Source: Saururus chinensis (lineage: Eukaryota > Streptophyta > Magnoliopsida > Piperales > Saururaceae). Taken from it: 64,000 nt of DNA. Below, piece by piece: positions 9,902-21,887 of the stretch. The number at the start of each line of letters is the position of its first letter. Positions within the stretch are counted from its first letter, which is position 1. The stretch lies in NCBI GenBank assembly GCA_035235625.1, contig CP141144.1, positions 46,808,014-46,872,013 of the forward strand. The letters run 5' to 3'. A program made the position numbers and the translations under genes. Under the pieces are notes generated by a model. That model saw only the letters and a program-made list of their open reading frames with translations. It searched no databases and was not told the DNA's origin.

Positions 9902-12167
9902 ATGGATCATGCAGAGCCTTGTTACAGGGCAGGCCTGAGTGACACTTCCATACTCATACAGCAAGAGTCACATAGGTTTGCTGCTATTTAGAGAGGAGAG
10001 GTATGATAAGTTTTTTTTAAAATTTGTTTTATTTTTTTGGACAATATAGTTCGCTATGTTATAATTTTAAAATTTATTATAGGACCCCAGGTGCCTTGAG
10101 TGCACCGAACATTTTAAATATCTCCGCCATTGGCCCATAGATGAGCGTATTTTACCTTATATCGAGCGAGCGGGATTCAGCCATTTCATTTATCTACAAT
10201 ACGTCTGTCTCAATCGGCCTTTATTGACAGCTCTCGTTGAGAGATGGAGGAGGGAGACTCAGACGTTTCATTTGTCATATGGAGGGATGTCCATTACACT
10301 CATGGATGTGGCAGTTCTATTAGGACTTCGCATCGATGGACATCCTGTGACAGACACGACAGGAGGAGCTCATGTGGATATATTAGTTAGACTTCTTGGT
10401 GGGGCTCCTCCTACTACAGTGATGCGTGGTAGCCGAGTTAGCCTACGATGGCTCTTACAGGAGTTTCGCGAGCTCCGAGCTGATGCTATGGAGATAGTTA
10501 TCAAGCAGCATGCATGAGCCTATCTATTACATTTACTTGGAGCCACGTTATTTGCGGATACCACGAGCAGCCACATGCATGTTTCATATCTCTCCCTCCT
10601 TGTGGACTTTGATATGGCTAATACTTATTCATGGGGTAGTGCTACTCTCGCATTTTTATACCGAGAGTTAGGGAAAACATGCCAGGCCATGACCTCGAGG
10701 ATTGCTGGCTGTTTGACCCTTCTTCAGGTAATTAATTGTGTAACTTTACTTGGTGTTTTAGTCATGCATAATTTTTTAATTGTAATATTTGTTATCATAT
10801 TTTCTGACATAGTTATGGTCGTGGGAGCACTTATACGTTGGATGACCAAGTGCTGAGATGGGTCGCTTGGTCGAGGGTGCTCCATTAGGGGCGAGGTAGG
10901 CTGTATTTATGTTTAACACTTACTTTTTTTAGCAACATTTTATATACATATGTTGAACTTATTTTTTAAATTTAACTCCTTAAGGTAGAATGTTCGAAAA
11001 AATAGAACCAAAAATCCACAAGGAGTACTCCGACTATATAGAGGGGAGTTAGACCACCAGTGGCCATGTCAGGTAATTTTATTGTCGTGTTGAACTTTTT
11101 TATGTAATGATTTTAAAAAATTTTGTTGTTATTTATACTAAATTATCTTTATATATTGTATAGATTATTTGGCAGTCATACTCAGAGGACGTGTTGGTTG
11201 CGTTACCTCCCCTATGCACGGACGGTCGAGACGTGTGGCTATCTCGAACTCCGTTAATATGTTACGAGATAATAGAGATGTATGTGCGGGATCGTGGAAT
11301 GCTCCAGTTTAACCTGGAGCAAGGGGTCCCACCTTCTATCATCGAGTTTGTCCATCGCATCACTCGACAGGGCCGCCATATTACCGGCTAGGCTATACAT
11401 CATGTGTCATATATTGCTCGATGGGAGGATAGGAGAGCCACTGTTATTAGAGGGGAGATGGCTACGACATTGCGAGATGTTCGTAGTGCTTATATGCAGT
11501 GGTATTTACCAATTACACGACGATATATTTTACCGCGTGATGATGTAGAGGAGATGACATATCAGCCTAGGGGAGCGTCAGAGGCAACTTTAGTAAGTAT
11601 AACTTTGTTAATTAAGGCATATATTATTTTTTTATTTTATTTTAATTATTTATCTAATATTTAATTTATTTTTTTAGCTTCGTCTAGTTCGACGTACGCA
11701 TGCGAATTTGACTGATGCACCTATCACCTGTACTTCGCGCGAGGACTTATCAGCAGCATGTTAGTCAGTGATTAGAGAGTCTGATGATGTCCTTCATAGC
11801 TTGCCACTGCTTCATTCAGTGATCACGGATGTTCAAAGAGATTATCCTGTTGACGAGGCCGCTCAGATGCAGCTGATGCACTCTTCATTACCTGATATTC
11901 CATCATCATCAGCTGCGTATAGCTCTCCTCCAGGTTCATCATTTTCGGGCACTGCACATGTAGCTTAGCTAGATCTAATTTTATATTATAGATGACATCG
12001 GCCAGCTCGTGGTGTACCATCTATTACTTATACTAAGCTAGAGCCGGACCTAGAGTCGCAGCCCAAGCCTGAGCCGGAGCCAGAGCCATAGCCAGAGCTA
12101 GAGGCAGATCATGAGGAGCTCGTACACCACTGTCAAGGACGAGGTCGAGGTTGAGGACGTAGGAGAT
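9902..12167 (+). pseudogene. Plant mobile domain (PMD, aminotransferase-like) gene of the MULE
   Basis: Exon 1 (9902-10000) starts MDHAEPCYRAGLSDTS and is followed by an 82-bp intron. Exon 2 (10083-10727) encodes the PMD core: CTEHFKYLRHWPIDERIL, FHLSYGGMSITLMDVAVLLG, NTYSWGSATLAFLYREL. The next exon, from 10813, starts with LWSWE. Further exons give VLRLYRGELDHQWPCQ (about 11010-11070) and the block from 11164 with ALPPLCTDGRDVW and EIIEMYVRDRGMLQFNLEQG. The tail holds glutamate-proline repeats near 12040-12100. In-frame stops: TAG at 9989 and TGA at 10515 and 10843, the last inside a VG(R)P motif. PMD is known from host MAIN/MAIL proteins and from plant transposons; its role in the element is unknown. 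Confidence 0.85.
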
Positions 12168-12369
12168 TATGACATTACTTTTTTTATATGTTTATTTTAT
12201 ACTAAACATTTTTTTGACTTGTGATGTTAATATATTTGATACTCGTCTATGATGTACTTTAATGTTATATTTGTTATGCATGGAATGGGTGGAATGAATG
12301 CAATTGTGTATGTTTTGAATGAATGAACATGGACAGGTGATAAAATTAGTTTCAAATAGTATTTTAAAA

Positions 12370-12701
12370 AAAATATTTTGATTTCGTCATTCTAAACGAC
12401 GAAATCAGCATTGTTGCCGACCGAATGCCGAAATGGGCAAGTGTGGCAATTTCGTCGTTTAGAATGATGAAATTGGTTCAAGTTAAAATGGTTTCGTCGT
12501 TTAGAAGGGCGAAATTGACTTAAAACAAAATTCGTCATTGTAAACGACGAAATCAACTTAAAAATTTAAAAAAAGCCACGCAGGCGCCAATTGCTTGGCT
12601 AGCACCTGTGTGGCAAAAAGGAACACTACTTAGGGAAATATTTCCCAAAGTGGTTTATTTTGGTAAATATATATATATTTTATTATTTATATAATTTTCT
12701 C
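12370..12701 (-). repeat. Right terminal inverted repeat of the MULE
   Basis: Complement of the left arm. It contains paired TTTCGTC..AAACGACGAAAT hairpins around 12380-12410, 12450-12480 and 12495-12550, and the strongly conserved 'aaagtggtttattttggtaaat' outer part. Confidence 0.85.
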
Positions 12702-13230
12702 TTGATATTAACAATGTTTATAATAAAGTGTCACTAATAATTTTATTATTTTATTTTATTTAATATTTATTATTTAAATATAAAATACATATAAAAATAA
12801 ATATTAATTTTTTTATAAATATAATATATTTTATTTAATAATTATTATTTATTGATAATAAATAAGAAAAAATAAATAAAATTTTCTACTTTATCCCCAC
12901 TACACTTCAAAGATAAGGCTCATGTTCACATACTTAAAAGAGAGGAGAGAGATTATGGAAGAGAAAGAAAAACGAGAAAGAGTGGACAAAGATGAAGAAA
13001 GAGAAGAGAGGGAGATAAAAAAGAGAGTGAAAAGAGAGATCTAGAGAAGAGAGAGGAGAGAGTAAAAGTAGATAAAGAGACGAAAGAGAAATAGAGTAGA
13101 GAGGGGGAATAAATTAATTTAGAATTTTTTGAGATTTTTTAATATATTATTATATTTTAAAATTAATAAAAAATATAAAATAAAATATATTAGTGACACT
13201 TGTAAATTGCATCACTTGCTAGGTAGTAGC

Positions 13231-13287
<57 letters not shown>

Positions 13288-13765
13288 TAAAGATTACTAG
13301 CAATGTAATTTTTTCTTAAGCGTCGTTAATATATTTTATTATTAATTTTAAAATATAATATATTATATGAGAGAGAAGAGAGAAAAATAGAGTGAGAAGA
13401 GAGAGAAAGAGAGAGGAGAAATTTTAATTGTATATTATATTTTAAGATTAATAAAAAAAATTAATAAAATATATTCATGATGCATAAGAATATGCATCGC
13501 TAGTACCCTAGTTAGTAGCGACATATATACTTATGCATTATTACTACTTAGTGCGGTCGCGTTGTATGTTTTTATACATCACTAATATATGTTAATTTAA
13601 TTTTTTATTAATTTTAAAATAGAATATATAATAAAAGAGAGAGGAGAGAGAAATGAGAGAAGAAGAGAGAGGAGAGATGTGAGAGAGAAGAGAGAAGAGA
13701 GAGAGGTAGAGAGAAAAAGAAAGAAGAGAGAGGGGTGAGAGATAGGGAGAAGAGAGATATTTATG
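12702..13765. mobile_element. Right part of the CACTA-like relic
   Basis: Aligns by eye with 37170-38480 of the CACTA element at 36776. It shares 'aagtgtcactaataat', 'ttttattattttattttattt', 'ctactttatcc..act', 'aggctcatgttcacat' and then GA-rich tracts, separated by 'aattaataaaaaat..aaaatatatta' blocks. A (CA)n tract interrupts it. It stops abruptly near 13765 without the terminal TAGTG, so the relic is truncated on this side. Confidence 0.65.
13231..13288. repeat. (CA)n microsatellite
   Basis: Nearly pure CA over about 58 bp with one 'tata' interruption at 13271. Confidence 0.95.
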
Positions 13766-14071
13766 ATTGTTTTTTATGTTTAAGCATGAAAAGTATTAGA
13801 TGTATCATGTTTTAGGATTGAGTAATGATTATATGACACTTCATGAAGTTTTAGGATTTTTTATTGATTTTTGAAAAAAATTAAGTTGGGTCTCATGAGG
13901 TAGAAGATGATTATTTTGACAGTTTTGTTTTGACCATTTGATCACCCTTGGGCTGATTGAATGGCCAACCATTTGAACAGAATGATAGGTCATTTGAACG
14001 AGCAATAGTTCAAACGGGCCTTTAGGCCATTCAAACGGCCAAATAGTTCTCTGTTTTAGATTCATGATTAT
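13766..14071. repeat. LTR-like sequence, left of the hAT insertion
   Basis: Contains a cluster of related words built on 'GGCCATTCAAACGGCC' and 'CATTTGAAC' at about 13927-14045. The same words occur at the very end of the window (63925-64000) inside sequence that looks like an LTR. Continues at 16167. Confidence 0.4.
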
Positions 14072-16166
14072 TAGGGGTGCTAACAAGCCGAGCTGAGTCG
14101 AGTTTTGAGTTAACTTAGCTCAAATTCAAAGTCTTGGGTATTGGCTCGAGCTCGGCTCAAACTCGATCAAGCTTCCGATCATTTAACTTGAGCTCGACTT
14201 AAGAAGGAAATCATAAACTCGACTCATGCTCAAGTTCAAATTAGTATACAGTAACCACATAACTTAGCTCAAATTTGGCTCAGTTGTGACACTGAAAAAA
14301 AAAACACAATCTCCTTGACCACTTTACCTACAACACCTTTTGTGTTAAGCATTCAATCAAATAAATATAATGTTCTCTTCATTTAAATATATTTTTTATC
14401 AAATATAATTTTATCACTCCATTAAAATTGTACACTTGGTCCACATTATTTTGATTAATATTTGTACTTTTTTATATTAATCATATATCTTAATGCATGA
14501 AAATGAGTGAAAAAACTTAATTAATATTTCTACCTCATTATACCAATATATATTAATTACTAGGTAAAAAATAATATTATCAAATACTCCCTCTGTCTTA
14601 AATTAATAGCTCCATTTGGAATATTTATAGATACGATATTGTACAAAATTGTCATCATTTACTAAAAGCTCATAAATTTGTAAATAGACAACTAAAGTAT
14701 AAATAATATTATTTACTTATTTATTAGCTTTCTTTTTCAATATTTTCATTTGTTGTTATGCTATATCTTGTGTTTGTATATTTAACCATATATACATTTT
14801 TTACTAGTCTTCTATAAATATGTCACTTTTATTAGCACATTTGTTCTGCCTCCATGTGATGCCATTAAAGTGTTCATATGTTTGTGTTATATGTATTTTT
14901 TAGTAGTTTTATATGAACATGCCTTTATTATTAACACATATACTTTTGTATATATAACACCACAACTTCTTATGCATACTCCAACCTTCTTTTGGTTGTA
15001 TGAAATATATTTATTATTTGATAACCTAAATTTTTAAAATTTTTGTATTCACTTATTACTTCAAGTGTCATCTTATAACCACCAAAAAGAAAAATATAGT
15101 GCCTTTGTAGTTAACTTACATTTGTGTATATGAGATATCATATATGAATGTATATCATTTATTTCTATTATATATAAATATAAAATTTAAAATATATCCC
15201 ATATATAATATATGTATATTATGCCTCTTTAAAATATTTATTTGTAAATAATTTATATCATGTGTAATGTGTAGGGGTGCTAAGGAGCCAGGACGATTTG
15301 AGATTTAGTATCTAAGAACATAAAGCTCGATGTCTTGTTATCTTGGACCTATCCAAAATAAATATAAATTACCCTAATTTTATATAAAAAAAAGACTTTA
15401 TGACTCAATGCTAAAGAATATTTATAAAATTATTGTAAAATTCAAATTTCTAAGGATTCCAACAATAGTCTTCATAGAAAATTTGAAAAAATATATCATA
15501 ATTTGTTTGACATGTAAAGATAGTAAATAATATTACCATAATATATTGTCTAATGACTCGGTTGTACTATATATGTATATATTACTTCATGACCTATCAT
15601 AATTTGTTTGACATGTACTACATATTGTTTGATATGTAGTACAATATATCCCATCTTTTTACTCGGTTGTACTATATATGTATATGTTTTATTAAATCTT
15701 ATTTCTATATTATAGATAAATTTCAATACATATCACATATAGACATATATATGTGTATATTGTGTCTTTAAATGTTTACTTCTCAAAAATTTATATCATG
15801 TGTGATATAAACAAATACTCAATACATAGACATTATATATTCATTAATAAGATATAAATTTGTAATATATATGTATATGTTATAAATGTAAATTTGGATT
15901 ATCAATTGTGCACATGTATACATAAGTGTCAATATGTATTTATATATTTTATAAAATATATTGACGAATTTCATTTGAGTTCAAGTTTGAGTCGAGTACG
16001 AGTTGAGTCCGAGCCAAGTTCGAGTTTTATTCGAGTCGAGTTGAGTCAAACTAGGGTATGCTTGAACTCAACTAAAAAATATTCAAGTTTGAGCTAAGTC
16101 ACTTCGAGTCGGGTTGAGTCGATGCACCTTTGCTCAACGAGCTAGCTCAGCTCATTAGCACCCCTA
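14072..16166. mobile_element. hAT-type non-autonomous element, 2095 bp
   Basis: Ends TAGGGGTGCTAACAAGCCGAGC and, on the complement, TAGGGGTGCTAATGAGCTGAGC. Flanks are ATGATTAT (14064-14071) and ACGATTAT (16167-16174), seven of eight identical, the target size of hAT transposons. Subterminal zones at 14090-14290 and 15965-16145 are dense in GAGTCGAG/GAGCTCGA words, as expected of transposase binding sites. No transposase is seen. A second internal TAGGGGTGCTAAGGAGCC at 15272 suggests a composite or a nested truncated relative. A MITE-like 'CTCCCTCTGTCTTAAATTAA' lies at 14587. Confidence 0.72.
15615..15642. repeat. Small perfect hairpin
   Basis: GTACTACATAT and ATATGTAGTAC form an 11-bp stem around a 6-nt loop. 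A 25-bp direct repeat, actcggttgtactatatatg followed by tatat, flanks it at 15556 and 15661. Confidence 0.7.
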
Positions 16167-17943
16167 ACGATTATATATTAGATACTTTACTTTTAGTTTT
16201 GCTTTCAAATTTTTTCTAGGAATATATTATTAGGTTTAGATCATAATCCTAATTTTTAAGTTTTTTCTAGAATAATATTTATCTACTATATTTTTTAGAA
16301 TACATGTTGTACGGTAAAACAACTCTTTATTTCCGTGTTTAGAAGCATTTTTACGAATGAAAACATATGATTTGTAATTCATTCTTTTTATGATGGATTG
16401 ATATATGTGCTATGAGCATGTTGTAAGAATATTTTAGTTATTTAGAGCACAATAAGCAATGACATAGTTATAAATTTGAAGGTTGACAATTTTAGCAAAA
16501 TTGCATTGTTTTATTAATTAAACCATAAGAATTATGTTTAGTACCTATTTTATATTATATTTATTTATATTGTAAACACAACTATGATGTAGATCTCTAT
16601 AAATTTTGACGTTGATTGGAGTTTATTTGCTATTTTTCTTAAAATGTACAAGTTAGTTGTGATTATGCTAAAACATCTCCTTAAGCTAGTATGAGATAAA
16701 TAACTATATGCGTAACTTTAAGTAGGATTTTGATGATTTCTTTACATTTAGTCCATGATTTCAGTAGATTATGACCATTATAAATTTTGAATACTTGCAT
16801 ATATCATATTAATTATATATAAACTATGTTCTACATGTTATAGCTCAAATATGAACAAGACCACATATGTATATTTTTACTCATGCTTATAAATGGATCA
16901 TGTTTCATGCATTTATGGACTCATTATAGTATCCTTACCTATGCTTGCTTTTATTAAATATTCCCACATATATATCATGTTAATGTATCATGAGAACGAC
17001 TTATAAGCGAAGATTACTTGTATTTAACCGTATTTAATCAATTGGATGCCATAGTTTTTTCATATTAGTCACATCAGACATTTATTGAATCGGTTTTACA
17101 TCTAAAAGGATGGAGTTTTACTTTCTTTTGAGGATGTGTTTTTTCTCATGGTGAGAAGAACAGAATGCTATAATGAATTAAATTGACGAGTTTTTCTCGA
17201 TATGATAATCTAAGCTAATTTGTCTATATGCACCTGCTTACCAAGATGTACTTTCCCCATTAGGGGTTTACCTAAATTATTTTAGTTTTCATTTTTAGGA
17301 ATTTATATGTTCTTGTTAGGGTTTCCAAGGTGAGCAAGTCTACTTGTGTTTTTGCCTTAATAAGCAAGGTTGTTTTCTTATTATGAGATTTCACCAGTTT
17401 GTATATGTATGTATATGAATTATAATGCACATTGACACAGTTTGTATAGGGACAATGATGCTTATGTTACACGTGATGCATATAAAATAATTTCACTTGA
17501 AAATGTAGCATGGAAGGTGGTTTAATATACTTGATTATGCAGGGTAAATGTAAATTCTAATACTTGCTTCATGAAGGATGTGAATGAACCATGAAACTTA
17601 AATATTGTACATGGTCTGCATATGTGTTATGAGTTATGAATGAACTTTTGATGCACAGGTGGTGTGCATGTATATATAGAATACAATTTATCTCATAATG
17701 CACAAGTATAGAAAATGGATATGTGATGCATGTTTAAATTGACTTTTATGAGAATAATGCATGTGGTTTTATTATGAGCTTATGTTTCATTTTGAAATTC
17801 TTACTGAGCTGAGCTCAACCCTCTTTTGTTTGTGGGTTTTTTGGGTTGTATGTTGTATCATGTAGGTACTCCAGATGGTCTTTATATCGAGCTTTAGGAT
17901 GGGCATGCACTATGAGATGGGGTTAGTATCATGCCTAAAAACA
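16167..17943. repeat. LTR-like sequence, right of the hAT insertion
   Basis: AT-rich, without coding capacity. 16440-16870 is the second copy of the fragment at 1915-2487. The stretch 17800-17890 ('cttactgagctgagctcaac' and 'gtaggtactccagatgg') has the look of the downstream half of a plus-strand gypsy-type LTR. Boundaries are not resolved. Confidence 0.4.
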
Positions 17944-19171
17944 TGCCACCCCGACCCAACCCCGGTTCAAGGAGTAAGCAGTTACACGGCATGACTAAGT
18001 AGGGTTGAAATGCGGAGGACTTAACCCACTACTGGGTGAACACAAAATAGAATAGCACACAAACACTTTGGTCAAAAGCAAATATAACAAAATAAAGGAC
18101 TATAAAATAATGTATTAGTCCACTCATAATCACATCAACTTAGTCATAAAATAAAGCAAGCCCACAATGGCTGAACAAGTCCAAGCTAACAATGGCTAAA
18201 CAAAGTATGAAGTAGAATCAAATATATAAGCTAACCATAACATGGAATCAACTAACGTAACACCAAACATCTATGAACCCCTCTCAATGACTGGCCTTGT
18301 CCTCATGCACAACATAGAGCACATCTGAAGAACCTACAGGGCACAATATACAGACCCAAAAGAAAATCATAAAATAAAGATGGGTGAGCCAAAGCTTATA
18401 AAAGGTTTTAATGTAGAAAGTAAACTCATAATGATATGACAGACATTACTAACATAAAATTAATCACATATTCATTCACCACACTCATTCATCAATAGAA
18501 AAATCACATATAACCATGTCACCTATGTATCATGGGTTCATTTATGTCCATAATACATGTACATATCAAGTATATTCATATGAATCTCATTATAACAATC
18601 ACATCCTACATGAATCAATTCTCAATATTAATATCATGCATAATCATTTTTCAGTTTGTACATTTACCCTACATAATCAATTATATACATCACATGCCAT
18701 CTTGCGAATTCAAGCATAATCATTTCATAGCACCATGTATAATATAAACACCATTGTTCCTACACAACCTGTGTCAATGAGTATTATCATCTATACATAT
18801 ACATTAACCACTAGGTGAATTTCTCACACTTGATAAAACAATTCTTGCTCACCCTGGCCAAAGCCTCTAGCGTACTTGCTCCCTTGGAAATCCTAAAAAG
18901 GAAGTCCTCAATAGTTTGGGTAAGTTCATTGACTGGAAAAATACTCCCTAATAAACCAGTGCACACAAATAAACTAGCCTGGATTCTCAGGGTCCAAACA
19001 ACTTATCAAATTACCTCACATAGCATATCCGTTCTTCTTAACCTGGGGAGGCAACACGTCCTCAGAGCGATGTAAAACAAAGAACCCGTCCTTTCAGATG
19101 TAAAATTGATTCAATAAGCCTATGAATTTTTAATCCAACATTCAGTGGCATCCAATTGCATCCATCACAAC
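17944..19171 (-). mobile_element. End part of a long minus-strand LTR (split by copia-1)
   Basis: The plus strand begins TGCCACCCCGACCCAACCCC, which on the minus strand is the GGGTTGGGTCGGGGTGGCA end typical of gypsy-type LTRs. Minus-strand 'gtaggttcttcagatgtgct' near 18330 supports this reading. No coding region is seen. Continues at 24649. Confidence 0.5.
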
Positions 19172-19351
19172 CATTAAAGGACTATCTCATCTTCTCCTAG
19201 AACGTTCCACACATATCCCTCCTAGAACATTCTTCACTTCTCTTCTTTAGATTATTCCTGTGATTTCTTGAGATTTGCTTCTAGATGATTCCTTTGTAAC
19301 CTATATATTGTAACTTCCTGTTCATAGTGAATTCAATGAAGTTTCCATTCA
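19172..19351 (+). repeat. 5' LTR of copia-1
   Basis: Begins CATTAAAGGACTATCTCATC and ends GAAGTTTCCATTCA. Compared with the 3' LTR, the first base is C instead of T. It includes 'cctatatattgtaac', the only TATA-like motif. Confidence 0.9.
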
Positions 19352-19363
19352 TGGTATCAAGCT
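19352..19363 (+). other. Primer binding site of copia-1
   Basis: TGGTATCAAGCT directly follows the 5' LTR and resembles TGGTATCAGAGC, the complement of the initiator methionine tRNA 3' end used by most plant copia elements. Confidence 0.8.
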
Positions 19364-20240
19364 AGGTTAAAAGCTAATGCTCTACCTCGTGTATCAGCCG
19401 AATGTTCTCTACGAGATGCTCCTCTTCACCACCTGACCTACATCACCCTGCTATTTCTTTAGTTTGTTTTTTGACAGCCACTCCCAACCTGTCGAGTGCT
19501 GTCACCACTGGTTATCCCAATCTGCTGCCGGCACCTCTGGTTCACCAGCCTCCTTCCAGTTGGCCAGCCTCCTGATTGTTTGTCTCCTCTCCCACTGGCG
19601 GTCCTCTCATTGTTCCCCGAATCCTGTCACAGTGCTCCCTGTCTTCCCCATCCCCAGCACCGCCCTCATACCCCTGAACTTGTTGCCCTTCCTCTCTGAT
19701 CATGTTCTTCTCTCTGACTGGTCGCCTCCCTTGCTGCTACCCTCCCCCCTAAAAAAGCTCTCAGCTTTACCCATCGGCCTCTTCCTATTTCATTGTGTTG
19801 CTGCCCTCCACTGAGCCTGGCCATCATCCCCTCTTCACTTTGACCCTGCATCAACTTCCGCCCCTTCATCCACTCCCATCTCTTCCCCATCTATGTCCTC
19901 ACTAAGCCGCTGTTGTACACTGCCGCGCCTGGCTGCCTTCCTCCTTCGTCTCCCCCCTGCCCTCCTACGCTATTAGTGGCCCCTCCCCCTCTCTCTCCTC
20001 TGCAACCCCTTGCTTTTCTCCGTTGTTGACAGTCCCTGGTTTCCCTCCTCCACTCGCCTTTCCTAAAGATTTTCCTCCGCCTTTTTTTTCTTTGGCTGTT
20101 GTACCTTACTATATCGTCCTTTATTTTTTGTTCGCATTATTGTGTTGTCCTATTTTTGTTCGTGGCCCTTATGCTGAATACATCTTGCTAAGTACAATTT
20201 TCTTTATTTCTAAATTTTTTTCCTTTGACCATCTCCCCAT

Positions 20241-21059
20241 ATGGACCCTTCCTCTTCACCCTCGACTTCCGGCACCTCTGGCATTCATCCTTCACCTCCC
20301 CCACCCCTTTCGCCACTGCCTTTGATTCTCCTACTATTGTTCCAGCCTCTATCAAGTTTCTCATATCAAACATGGCATCCCTTATCACTGTCCGCCTTGA
20401 TGGTTCTAATTTCCTCGTTTGGCATGAAACCACTCGCTTTGTCTTAACTGCCTACCAACTTCTTCCCTATGCTGATGGTTCTCTGCCCTATCCCACTCCT
20501 GCATCTACTTTTGCTTGTTCGTCCTATTTTGATTGGATCCATACTGATCATCATCTTCTTGTCTTTTTACGTGCCACCATTGAACCAACACTTGTTCATC
20601 ACTTTCTTACATATACCACCTCTGCTACCTTGTGGAGCGCGATCAAGATTCGCTATCTCTCGGCCTCACCGGCTATGGTCATTCAATTAATGGGTGATCT
20701 TTGTCATTGTTGTCTCGGCTCAGGTGGGACTCCTTATCGATCAACTCATTGCAATCGGTGTTCTCATTAGTGATCCAGATCTTCTTCACCAAACTCTAGC
20801 AGGCCTCTTGGTCGAATACTCTGTGTTTGTTGCCGGGATTTGGGCCTGCGGTGCCTTGGTTCTAGTCACTGAACTTTGGAAACTCCTTCTTGCAGAGGAG
20901 GCCACTCTCTCTCTCCAACAGTCAGCCCACACTGGTCCCCCCTTAGCACATCCCACTGCCCTCCATGTCACTGCCGGTCCCATAGCCCCTTATACACCCT
21001 CTGCTGCTCTTGCCATCTCTCTAGCCATCCTTAACATGATCATTGATGCCTTGGGGTAG
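20241..21059 (+). pseudogene. gag region of copia-1, frameshifted
   Basis: A likely start at 20241 (MDPSSSPSTSGTSG) shifts frame within about 100 bp into FDSPTIVPASIKFLISNMAS, then the gag (UBN2/DUF4219-like) block LDGSNFLVWHETTRFVL, PTPASTFACSSYFDWIHTD and TTSATLWSAIKIRYLSAS. After another shift near 20690 it continues as LIDQLIAIGVLISDPDLLHQ. A broken CCHC knuckle (CQICGGP) is at about 21270. This part would form the particle. At least two frameshifts are needed to read it. Confidence 0.8.
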
Positions 21060-21397
21060 CTACTTCTTGGTTCTTGCCCAACCTTTGCAATGCCTATTGT
21101 CGTTCCCTCCAATGGCCCGTCCAAATTGCCTTATGTTGCCTATGCCTCACCTGGCCTTCTCCCCACCCCCTGGCCATCTACCCACTTCTCAATCTCAACA
21201 GTCGCATCATTGGGGCGGTGTGAACCATTGCAAAACTGTGGCCAAGGGGGGCCTCATCGCTATCGTCCCTCATGCCAGATATGCGGGGGCCCCACATTGC
21301 TATCAACTACAACGAGCATTTCAATGCCTCCCACCCGGGCCCTACCATGTGTCCCGGCCTTGCCATGAGTGCCCAAGGTTGTGGGCCCCGCTCCTCC

Positions 21398-21436
21398 GAT
21401 TGGCTTCTTGATTCTAGCACTAGTGATCACATCACT
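21398..21436 (+). pseudogene. Protease active-site region of copia-1
   Basis: DWLLDSSTSDHIT matches the copia protease block normally WLLDSGASDHIT. The DSG triad reads DSS, so the catalytic loop is altered. Confidence 0.75.
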
Positions 21437-21887
21437 CCGGATATGAATCACATCACCACCCTGGTCCCTCCCACGTCAACATTGGTAATAGCCATTCTCT
21501 CCCCATCTCTTCAATAGGTAGCACCACCCTCTCTCTTCCCACCTCCACACTTCATCTTAACACTGTTCTTCACACACCGACTATTGTCCACAATCTCCTT
21601 TCAATACACAAACTTGCTCGTGATAATGATTGTTCTCTAATTGTTACTGCGTTTGATGTGTATATTCGGGACAATAAGTCCAAGCGCATCCCGTACAGTG
21701 GCCCGAGTCGAAATGGCATCTAGCCTCTCTTCTCCGCTTCTCTGTTCGCTCTCCATGTCACTGCTTCCTCTTCCGACATCTGGCATCATCGACTTGGTCA
21801 TCCTGCCCCCGCCACTTTTAATTCCATTGTATTGACCTTTTCTTTTCCTTGTCACCAAAATAGAAAATTTAGTTTGTAATAGCTATC

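Larger units (their letters stand above)
2738..12701 (+). mobile_element. Mutator-like element (MULE) carrying mudrA and PMD genes
   Basis: Both ends carry long inverted repeats (about 2738-3135 and 12370-12701). The extreme ends read ggaaaaattatataaataat and, on the complement, gagaaaattatataaataat. Between them lie a mudrA-type transposase pseudogene and a plant mobile domain pseudogene, both on +. The span is 9964 bp, of which 3112 bp are a later solo LTR, so the element was about 6.85 kb. No perfect 9-bp target duplication is seen; the best pair (ttattagta / ttgatatta) agrees at six of nine positions. The flanks rejoin as one CACTA relic, which independently supports these boundaries. Confidence 0.85.

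Noticed and set aside
19464..19890. Serine/proline/leucine frames between the copia-1 LTR and gag
   Set aside because: Leader region with C/T-rich composition; all frames are of similar quality and none matches a domain.
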